This document shows, piece by piece, positions 1 through 10,311 of a DNA stretch of 64,000 nt; positions within the stretch are counted from its first letter, which is position 1; the number at the start of each line of letters is the position of its first letter. Where the stretch lies: positions 89,276 through 153,275 of the forward strand of contig CAINGU010000088.1 of NCBI GenBank assembly GCA_903848645.1, written 5' to 3'. A program made the position numbers and the translations under genes. Origin of the DNA: an uncultured cyanobacterium (GTDB taxonomy: Bacteria > Cyanobacteriota > Cyanobacteriia > Cyanobacteriales > Nostocaceae). The notes beneath the pieces are model-generated. The model was given only the letters and a program-made list of their open reading frames with translations, was not told the DNA's origin and searched no databases.

Positions 1-21
1 CAGATTGCTTATAAAGAAGCG

Positions 22-255
22 GTGAAAAGTGTAATTTCAGAAACCAAGTGGTTTATTGAGTGGACAGCAGCCGAAATAGAACCTGTTCAAGCTGAGGAAT
101 TGGTGAATATTCAAGTTCAGTTAGCGATGTGGGAATTAACTTGGAATGACATTTGGGCAGATGAAAAAGTGCGGGCTGAAGTTGCAGAACAATCTGGTAT
201 TTGGTCTGAGCGATTATTAGATATGTCAGGCTTACTATCTGAATCTATTGCATAG
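22..255 (+). CDS. hypothetical protein, possibly 5'-truncated at window edge
   Basis: ORF track; GTG start, no recognised domain. Confidence 0.4.
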   Translation: MKSVISETKWFIEWTAAEIEPVQAEELVNIQVQLAMWELTWNDIWADEKVRAEVAEQSGIWSERLLDMSGLLSESIA

Positions 256-417
256 TAATTAACTCAATAAACTCAATAAACTAGCAATCATACTAAACTA
301 GAAAGTGGAATATATAATGAATAAACAATTGCTTAAAAAGTGGTAATTACAAAAAAATATTAGGAAAGACAGTAGCAGCTAACCGCTGCCTGGGAGAGAT
401 GCAATTTTCTTCCAACT

Positions 418-1077
418 ATGCCAATAATTAATCTGGCTGATATTCAACAAATTAATAAAACTCAGCAACAACTTTTATTTCCCCAACAAAACCATCATCT
501 AAATCACTCTGCTGTTGATTCTATTATTGCCGATAACTTCCATTTGCTGATGAAACAATTATTTTTACAACTACCTGTAGAACCTTTATTAAATGCCCAT
601 CCTCAAATTGCTCAATGGGTTGCTCAAGTACAGGAACTTGCACCAGAAATCTTTCAATCTCGCAAAAAGTTATTAGTTGATAATGCCGTCATTGCCCCCC
701 TAATGATTAATAACGATAATTACTTTGTTCAAGTCACCACAAATATAGCATTTAAACAAGGTATTCCCAGACTTTATGAATGGGCTGTGCGTCATCCTCA
801 GTTAAGCTGGCAAGACCGAGTAAAGTTGTGGACTACGACTATTCAATACTCAGTTATTCCTAAGCAAATGCAGCTTGTGATTATAGCATTAGACCCTGTG
901 AAACCACCCCAAAGATTAAATATACGCTGGAACAAGAAGTATCATCGGCAGACTGAAAAATGGTTAATTAAACTCCTGAATCAACCTCAAGAAAATGATG
1001 CCCAATCAAATCAAATTAATCAGGAAATACCGTCATCAATGATAAATTTAGCCGATATTTCTGAAGTTAGCATTTAA
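418..1077 (+). CDS. hypothetical protein
   Basis: 219-aa ORF. Confidence 0.6.
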   Translation: MPIINLADIQQINKTQQQLLFPQQNHHLNHSAVDSIIADNFHLLMKQLFLQLPVEPLLNAHPQIAQWVAQVQELAPEIFQSRKKLLVDNAVIAPLMINNDNYFVQVTTNIAFKQGIPRLYEWAVRHPQLSWQDRVKLWTTTIQYSVIPKQMQLVIIALDPVKPPQRLNIRWNKKYHRQTEKWLIKLLNQPQENDAQSNQINQEIPSSMINLADISEVSI

Positions 1078-1324
1078 CCCTCTTTTGTCACTTTTCCAAA
1101 ATGGAAAGATGTAACCCTTATCAAAAAAGAGTTTTAATCTCGATTTCAACGTCATCTACTTCAACCTCTGCACAACCTTATTCATAAAATTTCTTGCGCT
1201 TCACATCCACCAAAAACTGTTTTTTTAATATCTTCAATCTCACAATCTCCAACTTGCCAGTAATCGTCCCGTCATTTTTGATATAGATTATCCTAGATAC
1301 TTAAAAACGATTTCAGTTAGACTT

Positions 1325-2422
1325 ATGGATAACACGCTGCAATTATTAACCCCTATACAACTCGGTACTTACACCTTACCGAATCGTCTGGTGATGGCTC
1401 CTTTAACCCGCTGTCGTGCTGCGGCTGGCAACGTTCCCTACGAACTTCATGCCACCTACTATGCACAACGAGCAACCGCTGGACTGATTATTTCCGAAGC
1501 AACCCAAGTCTGTCCCCAAGGACAAGGTTATCCCGCTACCCCCGGCATCCATTCCGCTGAACAGATTGCTGGCTGGAAAAAAGTTACCCAAGCGGTTCAC
1601 GACAAAGGTGGGCGCATTTTTCTGCAACTCTGGCACGTTGGGCGCATTTCCCATCCTGATTTTCAGCCAAATGGTGAATTACCCGTTGCCCCTAGCGCGA
1701 TCGCCCCAACAGGAGAAGTCGGAACCTATGAAGGCATGAAACCCTACGTCGCGCCCCGCGCCCTTGAACTCGAAGAAATCCCCAGCGTGATTGACCAATA
1801 TCGTCAAGGTGCGAAAAATGCCCTCGAAGCAGGCTTTGACGGCGTTGAAGTACATGGCGCAAATGGTTATCTAATTGATCAATTTTTGCAAGACTGCACC
1901 AACCACCGCACCGATGCCTATGGCGGCTCAGTAGAAAATCGGTCGCGCTTTTTGATGGAAGTTCTGGAAGCCGTAACCGAAGTCTGGGGTGGCAATCGCG
2001 TTGGTTTGCGATTATCTCCTTCCGGCAGTTTTAACGATATGGGCGACTCAGACCCCAGGACCCTCTTCAGCTATGTCGTGCAGGAACTCAACAAATTTAA
2101 CTTAGCCTACCTGCACCTCATCGAACCCCGTCTTAATGCAAGCCAAGATACCCTAGAACATCTCAGTAGCGACCTCACCGCTGGTTTTTTCCGTCCCCTG
2201 TTTAACAGCAAAATTATTGCCGCTGGCGGATTAAACCGTGAAATTGGCGAACAAATCATCTCCAAGGGCGAAGCTGATCTAATTGCCTATGGTCGCATCT
2301 ATATTTCCAATCCTGACCTGGTGAAACGTTTTGCCCTGAATGCGTCGTTAAATCCCTACGATCGCAGTACCTTTTACGGCGGCACAGAACAGGGCTACAC
2401 TGACTATCCCTTTTTAGCATAA
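1325..2422 (+). CDS. Old yellow enzyme-type alkene reductase / NADH:flavin oxidoreductase
   Basis: Motifs LFTPIQLGxYTLPNRLVMAPLTR, GFDGVEVHGANGYLIDQFL, AAGGLNREIGEQII, ADLIAYGRIYISNPDL. Confidence 0.93.
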   Translation: MDNTLQLLTPIQLGTYTLPNRLVMAPLTRCRAAAGNVPYELHATYYAQRATAGLIISEATQVCPQGQGYPATPGIHSAEQIAGWKKVTQAVHDKGGRIFLQLWHVGRISHPDFQPNGELPVAPSAIAPTGEVGTYEGMKPYVAPRALELEEIPSVIDQYRQGAKNALEAGFDGVEVHGANGYLIDQFLQDCTNHRTDAYGGSVENRSRFLMEVLEAVTEVWGGNRVGLRLSPSGSFNDMGDSDPRTLFSYVVQELNKFNLAYLHLIEPRLNASQDTLEHLSSDLTAGFFRPLFNSKIIAAGGLNREIGEQIISKGEADLIAYGRIYISNPDLVKRFALNASLNPYDRSTFYGGTEQGYTDYPFLA

Positions 2423-2464
2423 GCGTAAAGTTATGATCTCGGAGTGCCGATTTTAAGAGTTGCT

Positions 2465-2596
2465 CTAAGTAGGTGAACAAAATAAAAACGAGGGGTATTG
2501 CGTTTTGTGAAATGCCCCAAACTCAACCAGAATCTCGTATTAAGACAACTTTACATACCGTTACATGAGTTTGTTTTTTTTGGTTCACCTACTTAG
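2465..2596. mobile_element. MITE-like 132-bp element
   Basis: 14-bp perfect terminal inverted repeats CTAAGTAGGTGAAC / GTTCACCTACTTAG, no transposase inside. Confidence 0.55.
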
Positions 2597-2758
2597 CTTG
2601 GCGATTGGCACTCCCCAAAACTGCCTAGAAATATTTTTTGTGATGCGTAGCGATTGCCTCTGGCACTGCGCTCCGCGCAATCGCAGCCTGCAATTGGTCG
2701 GCGCTGGTGATAACTGCATAAACAATTCTAAAAAACGTGTTAGCTAACTGGCATGAAA

Positions 2759-3397
2759 TTAGACAATATACTCCCTCAACTCGTTATGCAGTCTTTCAAG
2801 AGCAATTTCTAGGTATTTCGAGTGCATCCAACCAACGTATCCTCCATAGACACATTTTTCTGAATAATCAGTAATAAAAACATGATCAACGCCTAACTGA
2901 TTTTTCCAGGTGTGAACGGCTAGGCCATTTTTGAAAAGGATATGAGGATGAGACTTGGAAAAATCTGTTTTGTCTGCATCAGTTATGCCCTGTACTCTTT
3001 GTAGTTGATTGATAAGCTGCATAACTGTAGGTTTACTTGCATTCTTGGCGACGTTTACCTCTATGGATGCAATGATGTTTTCCTTTCCCCCTATGATGTA
3101 CGAACCGCGTTTTGAATAGGAACCAGCGATCGCGCCATCTACATAAATCTCGAATCGTCCCAGCCACTCATACTTGCCACTCAGCAACCTTAAGGGATCA
3201 TCCTTAATAGAGTCTGTGCTAACAATAAGTGTGATGATATTAATACCCTCACAAAGGGATGGTGTGATATCAATGCTTGCGCCTGCTTTAAGCGCAAAAT
3301 GCCGATCATTTACATTGATATGTCCTGTATCACGTACCTCAATTAAACGTACTTGTACAAGACTTATATCGCTTATCGAGATAGTGTTGTTTGGCAT
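2759..3397 (-). CDS. hypothetical protein
   Basis: 212-aa ORF. Confidence 0.6.
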   Translation of the reverse strand: MPNNTISISDISLVQVRLIEVRDTGHINVNDRHFALKAGASIDITPSLCEGINIITLIVSTDSIKDDPLRLLSGKYEWLGRFEIYVDGAIAGSYSKRGSYIIGGKENIIASIEVNVAKNASKPTVMQLINQLQRVQGITDADKTDFSKSHPHILFKNGLAVHTWKNQLGVDHVFITDYSEKCVYGGYVGWMHSKYLEIALERLHNELREYIV

Positions 3398-3749
3398 TAC
3401 ACAAGGATTATGGGCATTTTTAGCATAATATCTAGAATTTTTCTGGATATAGTCAATATCTAAGTATTATACAGAAATTTTCTGGATATTATCCAAAAGA
3501 GCAAGATAGCAAACTGCACTGGATTCATAACTATGTGGGGCGATTATGTCGAGTCTAGCGGGTGCAATCCTCACGTTCTGTATGGACAACGCCTTGATAG
3601 ATTACCTACCAACACTCATAGACCAGCGCCTATCCATAGGTGTTTTGCAGGACAGATTCAAGGTTGAAAATGAAGGTGTTGCACCTGAACCTGAGCAATA
3701 GTTTCAAAATCACGACCATTCTCAAAGCAAACGGTTAGGTCGAGGAGTG

Positions 3750-5624
3750 TCAACCTTGCAATCCCGGCGTTTGATACACTCGTGTTGTAAAATTCTCTAA
3801 AACATCAGTTTCTTGATGATTACCAGACCCCTGTTCCTCCTGTTCCTGGACTGTGGCCACATCTTCCTCTGGTAATGGCAACATCCTTCCTGCTTCCTCA
3901 ATGCGGTCATACAATGCCTGGGTCAACATTTTAAGATCAGGAATTGTTACCTGACTTTCTAAAGCCAATCTAACTTGTGTGTCCCAAAGACCTTCACTTT
4001 CCTTAGCTCGGTTTTCATCGGTTTTCGACACCGGAATAATTAAAGGATAGGGAATAGAAGCTTGTCCCCCGGAACTGTAACCGGGACTGGTAATTACACA
4101 TTTACCTTGGGGAAACTTAAGGATTTCATCTGCACTAATTACAGGCATTTTTTGTAAATTCTCACTCCAGCTAATTGAACGGCTCATTTGTCCACCAAGA
4201 GTTCGCCCTGTAGTCCGATTTTTAATCAACACTTCCTTTTCACCGTAACGCTTTGAGTAATCTTCCGCCGTTTTGTAATTACCCGGATTGAATAACACAT
4301 GGGTACTGCAAGCTGATGCGATCGCACTCCCCATTTTATCGCCATAAATATCGTAAAGCTGCTCTAAACTTTGAATACCCAAGATAAAACAAGCCCCATT
4401 AGAACGATATTCATTAATCCACTGTGGTAGTCTATCCAGCTTAATTGATGGTAATTCATCCAAAGAAATAATTAACGGGTCTTTACGGGGACGACTCAAA
4501 TTACCGACAATCATTAAGTGCATTGCTGCTGCCAGTAAAGGACCAACCACACTACGACGTTCATCGTCTAGTTTGAACACCACCATTTCTCTACCTGATA
4601 GCTGAGTAGGAATATCCGATTGACCGATGAATGCCCGTAACAAATCAGCTTGAATAAAAGATGAGAAAGTCCCTGCCGCTGTCGTCAAAATCCCGGAAAT
4701 AGTCTTTTCTGCGTCCTTAGCACTCAAAAATTGGATAAATGAAGTGGCAACCCATTCATCCAACCGTTTGGACTGGACCGCATGATCAAGACGTTGTACC
4801 AATTTTGGCAACCGCAACACTGCATACAGCATTGCCATATCTGGGTAAGGTGAACCCTTGACTAACTGTAATAATGCTTTTGCTAACAAATCCCCAGCTT
4901 TAGCAAAGAATTCGTCACTTTTACCCCCACTAGCAGCATTGCGGTTAATCACTTGACCAATTTCCCCAGCCATGACCCCATCCCGTGCATCACGCATAAA
5001 ATCAAGGGGATTGATGACACCGCTAAAAGCTTCACCGGGGGCAAATACTCGCACTTTGTAGCCATAACGTGCTGCTAGAGGGGCGTGCAGTCGCATTTGG
5101 TCGCCTTTTTTGTCGTAGAGTAAAATTGGAAACCCTTGCTGCATGGCACTTTCTAGCATCCTGTCAATGGTCGAGTAAGTTTTCCCAGAACCAGGCGCAC
5201 CTATTACCAGTGTTCCCCGTTCGGCATGAGGAAACCAAACTGTAGGTGCAGCACCCAGCATGGTTTGCAGGTTAGCCATTAACCCCCGCCACTTCCCTTT
5301 TGTCCAGTAACGGGGTGTACCAGACCACAAGGTAACTTTATTGTGTTTGTGTTCTTTGATTTGTTTAAATGCGAGGTTAGTGGCTGCTAGTTTTTCGCTG
5401 ACACCGCAGACTTTACCAGTGGTGATTTTGCCTTTACCCGTACCACTGATTTGCAGTAGTATTAAAACTACCAGCAGTCCAGCCATCATTGTCCAACCTT
5501 GGGGGTTGTTGTACTGTTGAAAGAATTTACCGAAGTCAATACTGGCTAGTGTTGGTTGGTAAGATGGTACTTCAAATAATGTCGAGTTAGCAGTGTTTGC
5601 TAGATTTTTCTGGTAAAGGTTCAT
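3750..5624 (-). CDS. VirD4/TraD-like type IV coupling ATPase
   Basis: Walker A GAPGSGKTYST, Walker B-like LIISLDELPSI, N-terminal TM segment, Q/R-rich ILGIQSLEQL motif. Confidence 0.9.
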   Translation of the reverse strand: MNLYQKNLANTANSTLFEVPSYQPTLASIDFGKFFQQYNNPQGWTMMAGLLVVLILLQISGTGKGKITTGKVCGVSEKLAATNLAFKQIKEHKHNKVTLWSGTPRYWTKGKWRGLMANLQTMLGAAPTVWFPHAERGTLVIGAPGSGKTYSTIDRMLESAMQQGFPILLYDKKGDQMRLHAPLAARYGYKVRVFAPGEAFSGVINPLDFMRDARDGVMAGEIGQVINRNAASGGKSDEFFAKAGDLLAKALLQLVKGSPYPDMAMLYAVLRLPKLVQRLDHAVQSKRLDEWVATSFIQFLSAKDAEKTISGILTTAAGTFSSFIQADLLRAFIGQSDIPTQLSGREMVVFKLDDERRSVVGPLLAAAMHLMIVGNLSRPRKDPLIISLDELPSIKLDRLPQWINEYRSNGACFILGIQSLEQLYDIYGDKMGSAIASACSTHVLFNPGNYKTAEDYSKRYGEKEVLIKNRTTGRTLGGQMSRSISWSENLQKMPVISADEILKFPQGKCVITSPGYSSGGQASIPYPLIIPVSKTDENRAKESEGLWDTQVRLALESQVTIPDLKMLTQALYDRIEEAGRMLPLPEEDVATVQEQEEQGSGNHQETDVLENFTTRVYQTPGLQG

Positions 5625-5800
5625 AGTAGTTTAGTATGGGTTTACCAGCAATTTTAGTTACCAAGTCAAAGTTAGGGAATTGACCTTATGGATATTTTTT
5701 ACTAACTCCAATAAAAGCTCCACATCTCACCCTAACCCTTTAACTTTGACGAAGGTATTGTATTAAAATAAGTTATTGGTCAAACGCAGGAGGTATTAGT

Positions 5801-6040
5801 ATGAATGAAAGGAAAACAGTTGCGCCAAAATCTATGAATATAAAATTGGTAACTACTCTTATCCAAGTTATTCGCTCTCTTTCTCAAGAAGAACGGAAAA
5901 TTTTAGAACAAGAGCTATTTTTTGATGATTCTGAACCTTCAAATCAAGAAATAATAAAACTTGCTGAAATGGGAAGTGCGTTTAATTTTCTGCACGACGA
6001 ACCAGATATTTATACTTTAGAAGACGGAGAACCTATCTGA
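5801..6040 (+). CDS. putative antitoxin partner of MazF/PemK-like toxin
   Basis: Small ORF overlapping the start of the MazF-like ORF. Confidence 0.6.
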   Translation: MNERKTVAPKSMNIKLVTTLIQVIRSLSQEERKILEQELFFDDSEPSNQEIIKLAEMGSAFNFLHDEPDIYTLEDGEPI

Positions 6041-6387
6041 TGTCTATTAAAAAAGGAGATGTGATTTTAGCACCCTTCCCGTTTACTGATTTGAGTCAAA
6101 CTAAATTACGTCCGGCCGTGATACTATGGGTTAGTTCTACAGGTGGTAATAATACTATTATTTGCTTTATTTCTTCTCAGAATTTAACAAATTTGCAGCC
6201 AGAAGAATTTTTGATTAGTGATTCAGATTCAGAGTTTATCAACACTGGTTTAAAGATTAGTTCTAAAGTGATTGTATCTCGACTTGTTACCATAGACAGA
6301 AATTTAATTACCCGCCGTATCGGTAATTTAGGAATCAATCAACTGCAAGAGTTAAACACTCGCTTAATTCAAACTTTTCAAATATAA
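6040..6387 (+). CDS. MazF/PemK-family mRNA interferase toxin
   Basis: KKGDVILAPFPFTDLSQTKLRPAVIL motif. Confidence 0.85.
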   Translation: MSIKKGDVILAPFPFTDLSQTKLRPAVILWVSSTGGNNTIICFISSQNLTNLQPEEFLISDSDSEFINTGLKISSKVIVSRLVTIDRNLITRRIGNLGINQLQELNTRLIQTFQI

Positions 6388-6485
6388 CAACATGATTAAA
6401 TTAGTAATTACTTTTCGTACCTAATTTGACAATTTGGAATCATTTTCTAAACACTATAACAAAATATGAGTATCTAGCAGAAAAC

Positions 6486-6794
6486 TCATTCTTCTTCTCC
6501 ATAAAAAGCAGCAATCACTTCTTCTGAAGTGTCATCAAAATCATCAGAAATCTTAACTTGTCCTTGCCAAAAACCTGTAACCCTTGGTTTTAAAGTACCT
6601 TCATTACTCATCACTATCGAACTATGATTTAAACCCGCTTTTTCAATTATAGGTTCTGCTTGAGACAGAGGCAAAACTTTTGCCCAGGGAACTCCCTGAC
6701 GAGTTAGCGTAATTTCCACATGATTTTGGATATCTGATAATAAATCAAGTAAATTATCAGATAAATAATCAAGATCGAAAGTTTTTTCTGACAT
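6486..6794 (-). CDS. Phd/YefM-like antitoxin
   Basis: NHVEITLTRQGVPWAKVLPL motif. Confidence 0.55.
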   Translation of the reverse strand: MSEKTFDLDYLSDNLLDLLSDIQNHVEITLTRQGVPWAKVLPLSQAEPIIEKAGLNHSSIVMSNEGTLKPRVTGFWQGQVKISDDFDDTSEEVIAAFYGEEE

Positions 6795-6987
6795 TGTTAT
6801 TTAAGTAATTGTGCGAAATTAATTTCCTATTATTTTATCTCCGCTCAATGTAGTATAAGTCTATAATAATTAAACTTAGGATAAGTTTACAGTTCTCTAC
6901 ATTAAAACCGCTACATTCAGGCAAAGTTACTAACTAAATTTAGAGGCTAACGCCTCAGACTTTGGACAATCATATTTATGCAGTCCA

Positions 6988-8085
6988 ATGGTTAAATCAA
7001 AAGTTACAAACAACTCTAAACACCCCCATCAATCCCCTCCCAAAACTGCTGCTACTAAACCTAAAACTACCAAAACCAGAGCAACTGAAATTGATGATGA
7101 TGACTTTGAAGGAGAAGAATTTGAAATAGACCCAGAACTCTTGAATGATAACTATAACCAAGTCCGTAAACCGCTTCTTCCCTATGGTATCGTCGTTAAT
7201 GATAAACCTGCTGGACTATTAATTCCAGAAGACCAGTTAGAAAAAGCTGGTTGGCTGGAAATGCCTGAAGAAGACGACTTAACTACTGTCACATTAACTG
7301 AAGATGTTACCGGACTATTAATTACTGAAGGTCGGTTACTGGTTTTAGGTTTTGCACCAGAATATATCCGCTATAAATCAGATGTTGAAGATGTCGGTGG
7401 TTCGTTATTTGGACTTTATGATGATTATAAACAAAGTCTTGATAAAAGAACAATGGATGTCTGTTCAGAACACGCAATTATATTTCTGGATGACAAAAAC
7501 AAACCATTACATACTACTCCTGTTGTCGTCCGCTTTAAAAATGTGGCTCTTTGGAGTTTTAAATCAGTCCGTGAGGAGTTTTACCGTTCTTTAGAGAAAA
7601 CCTTTGCTGATTATTTCCAAGTACCATTTAGTGGTAAAAGTGATAAATGGCGAAGTTTAGGGGTGCTGGAAGTTGAGTTTAGAGCAATTAAAGAAGGTGA
7701 AGGTAAGAATAAACACAACTGTTGCAAAACTGTAGCCTATACTAAACCCACAGTTGAGAACTTTCCCCAACTGTATTTAGGTAAACCCGCAGCTAAAGCT
7801 TTAATTTGGCAACAACATGATGCTATCGCTGGTTTCAATGAACCACAATCTCTACCTGCTTTACCAGGAGAATCGGTATCTGTAGAGGTGGAAGTTTTAC
7901 CACCAAACAAAAATAAGAACAAGAGTAAAACTCAAGCTGTCCGTAAATCCAAACCAACAACTAAACCACCTCGAAAAATTCAAATAATTGAAGATGACGA
8001 TGATGAAAATGACGATTTAGACCCTGATTTAGACGATGATGATTTTGAATTTGAAGATGACGATGAACAAGATGATGACGAATAG
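6988..8085 (+). CDS. hypothetical cyanobacterial plasmid protein with acidic C-terminal tail
   Basis: 365-aa ORF; Asp/Glu-rich tail. Confidence 0.65.
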   Translation: MVKSKVTNNSKHPHQSPPKTAATKPKTTKTRATEIDDDDFEGEEFEIDPELLNDNYNQVRKPLLPYGIVVNDKPAGLLIPEDQLEKAGWLEMPEEDDLTTVTLTEDVTGLLITEGRLLVLGFAPEYIRYKSDVEDVGGSLFGLYDDYKQSLDKRTMDVCSEHAIIFLDDKNKPLHTTPVVVRFKNVALWSFKSVREEFYRSLEKTFADYFQVPFSGKSDKWRSLGVLEVEFRAIKEGEGKNKHNCCKTVAYTKPTVENFPQLYLGKPAAKALIWQQHDAIAGFNEPQSLPALPGESVSVEVEVLPPNKNKNKSKTQAVRKSKPTTKPPRKIQIIEDDDDENDDLDPDLDDDDFEFEDDDEQDDDE

Positions 8086-8122
8086 TTGAGTGCTATTAAA
8101 TTACCTGGGTTGAACATAAAAT

Positions 8123-8147
8123 CTGCCGTAGTCAAAAACTATGGCAG
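8123..8147 (+). terminator. putative rho-independent-type hairpin
   Basis: CTGCCGTAGT-CAAAA-ACTATGGCAG stem followed by TTT. Confidence 0.5.
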
Positions 8148-8583
8148 GTTTCTCACTGAAAAAGCTAGACATTATTTTCTTTACAGCCATTTTCACGTAA
8201 ATAGACCATATCTTTAGTAGTCTTTGTTACTTGCTCGTCTTAATTTCTGTCTGGAATCCTAGTAGTCCATCAACATTAATTTTATGTGTCAACGAAATTT
8301 GAAAGTATTACTAACAAACGCTAATAAAATTTGATGCCTCATAATTTCAAGCTTGACAGACTACTAGTAGCATGATTGTATTTTACAGTCAAATACCAGC
8401 ATCGTCACAAGATTTGATGACTTTGGCTGTGAGCATAAGTAATTGGTAGTAATTGTTAGCTGTTCAGCTACGGTTAATTAAACCTAACGGGAGCATTAGC
8501 CATAAATCATGATGCAGACAATTAATATCATATATAATTAAATAAATCCTATTAATCCTGATGAAAGGAAAAAAGATACAATT

Positions 8584-8931
8584 ATGCAAATCACTATCGA
8601 AATTCCTGAAGATATTGGCAACCAACTACAACAGAACTGGCAAGACTTACCGCAAAAAATCTTAGAAACTTTAGCAATAGAAGCTTATCGAAGTGGTATC
8701 ATGACTTCTGGACAAATTCAACAGTTACTACAATTTGATTCACTTTCAAAAACTCAAGTGTTTTTAAACCAATCTCAGGTTTCTCTAGATTATACCCAAG
8801 AAAATCTAGGACAAGCTAAACAAACAAAGATGTTAGCTGATAATGTTAAGGAACTCCAGCAAATCTGTATTGAAGAAGATTATTCCTTAGAAATTCCCTC
8901 TCGTCAAGACCGTCCTAATTTGTTTTTTTAA
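8584..8931 (+). CDS. UPF0175-like / VapB-like antitoxin
   Basis: MQITIEIPEDIGNQLQQNWQDLPQKILETLAIEAYRSG; directly upstream of PIN toxin. Confidence 0.65.
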   Translation: MQITIEIPEDIGNQLQQNWQDLPQKILETLAIEAYRSGIMTSGQIQQLLQFDSLSKTQVFLNQSQVSLDYTQENLGQAKQTKMLADNVKELQQICIEEDYSLEIPSRQDRPNLFF

Positions 8932-8939
8932 TACCTGCA

Positions 8940-9335
8940 ATGACCTTTTTATGTGATACTAATATCATTAGCGAATTAGTGCGACCTCAGCCTAATCCTG
9001 GTGTTTTAACATGGATAAATAATTTGTCTTCGATAAATATCAGTGTAATTACTTTGGAAGAAATACATTATGGTTTAAAATCAAAACCTAATCTAAGAAT
9101 TCAAAATTGGTTTGATAACTTTATTAAAAATGATTGCCAAATCTTACCTATTACGACTGAGATTGCTAAACTTTGTGGTGAATTACGAGGTCAACAAAGG
9201 TTAAGCGGTAAAACAGTTACTCAAGCTGATATGATGATTGCTGCTACAGCCCAGATATATCAATTAACTTTAGTCACGCGCAATATTCGTGATTTTGATA
9301 GTTGTGCTATCCCCCTTCTTAACCCTTTCACTTAA
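8940..9335 (+). CDS. PIN-domain VapC-type toxin
   Basis: MTFLCDTNIISELVRPQPN, ADMMIAATAQ, LVTRNIRDFD. Confidence 0.9.
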   Translation: MTFLCDTNIISELVRPQPNPGVLTWINNLSSINISVITLEEIHYGLKSKPNLRIQNWFDNFIKNDCQILPITTEIAKLCGELRGQQRLSGKTVTQADMMIAATAQIYQLTLVTRNIRDFDSCAIPLLNPFT

Positions 9336-9431
9336 TCCCAAAGATTTTTATAATTTGGGATTTTCTTAAAATGTAGTTTAATGATACTACGAGTGAAGTG
9401 CAGAATGTGGGTTATTGACTAATAAAAACTG

Positions 9432-10223
9432 TTATTTTGGTGGTTTATTCATAGTAGCCAAAAGTTGACTATCGGCAAGTTGATAACGATTACCATTAAA
9501 ACAAAAGTTCAATTGTCGTAATTGCTGTTTTTCTGTTTGCAATACCTTAATACAAGGTAAAGCCTGATGGCGATTTTCTCCTACTGCTAATAATTGCTTT
9601 CCTGGTGGTAATGTAGGATTTAAATAGCTCAAAAATACCTGAGTAATTGGTTGATTTGGTTTGAACCAATAACCAGCATATAGACAACCCAAAGCACCAC
9701 AAACATCTGGAGTATTAAAGTTGAAAATTGTCAGCTTGCCATCTTTTTCCGTCACATTTACAGCCAATGTATTGTCAACAGATGTTTGAGGATTCAAGTT
9801 TGTATTTTCTCCAATTACCTGTTCCACTACAGAACTAGAAACAAGATTAACAGCTTTGTGCCAAGTCACAGTTGCTGCATTCAAACTACATCCTCCTAAA
9901 CCACAGAGAACAGAAAGCAGTAAAAAGATACTTAAACCAACACGAAACCAATGCACCCAATAACGTATCCTCATGGGAGGTTCTGGTAATTGATATCCTG
10001 TTGTTTTCAGTGATTGAAATTGAGTAGAAGAGGCTGACAAAGAAGAAACTACCTTGTCTGCTGTTGCTTGCTCAAATTGCTTTTTTGAATGCAAGTCAGT
10101 ATCGGAAAAATCCTTTGTCTCTGGCGCGGAAGATATAGAGGTTGTAGATAAATTAGTCATAAAAACCACGATGATAAGTATGGAACTTGCAACTTTTGAG
10201 AACCCAAAGGAAAGACGAATCAA
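9432..10223 (-). CDS. hypothetical membrane protein, possibly conjugation-associated
   Basis: TM segment plus lipobox-like LCGLGGCS. Confidence 0.5.
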   Translation of the reverse strand: MIRLSFGFSKVASSILIIVVFMTNLSTTSISSAPETKDFSDTDLHSKKQFEQATADKVVSSLSASSTQFQSLKTTGYQLPEPPMRIRYWVHWFRVGLSIFLLLSVLCGLGGCSLNAATVTWHKAVNLVSSSVVEQVIGENTNLNPQTSVDNTLAVNVTEKDGKLTIFNFNTPDVCGALGCLYAGYWFKPNQPITQVFLSYLNPTLPPGKQLLAVGENRHQALPCIKVLQTEKQQLRQLNFCFNGNRYQLADSQLLATMNKPPK

Positions 10224-10311
10224 ACGAATTTATTTGTTGTGATAAGTTATAACAATAGCCACAATTGTTATAAGTGGCTTTCACTCCTGACTCCTGCTGT
10301 ATTTCGTACTT

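Noticed and set aside
2565-2747. 60-aa ORF
   Set aside because: Overlaps the MITE-like element and repeat-rich DNA; unlikely to be coding.
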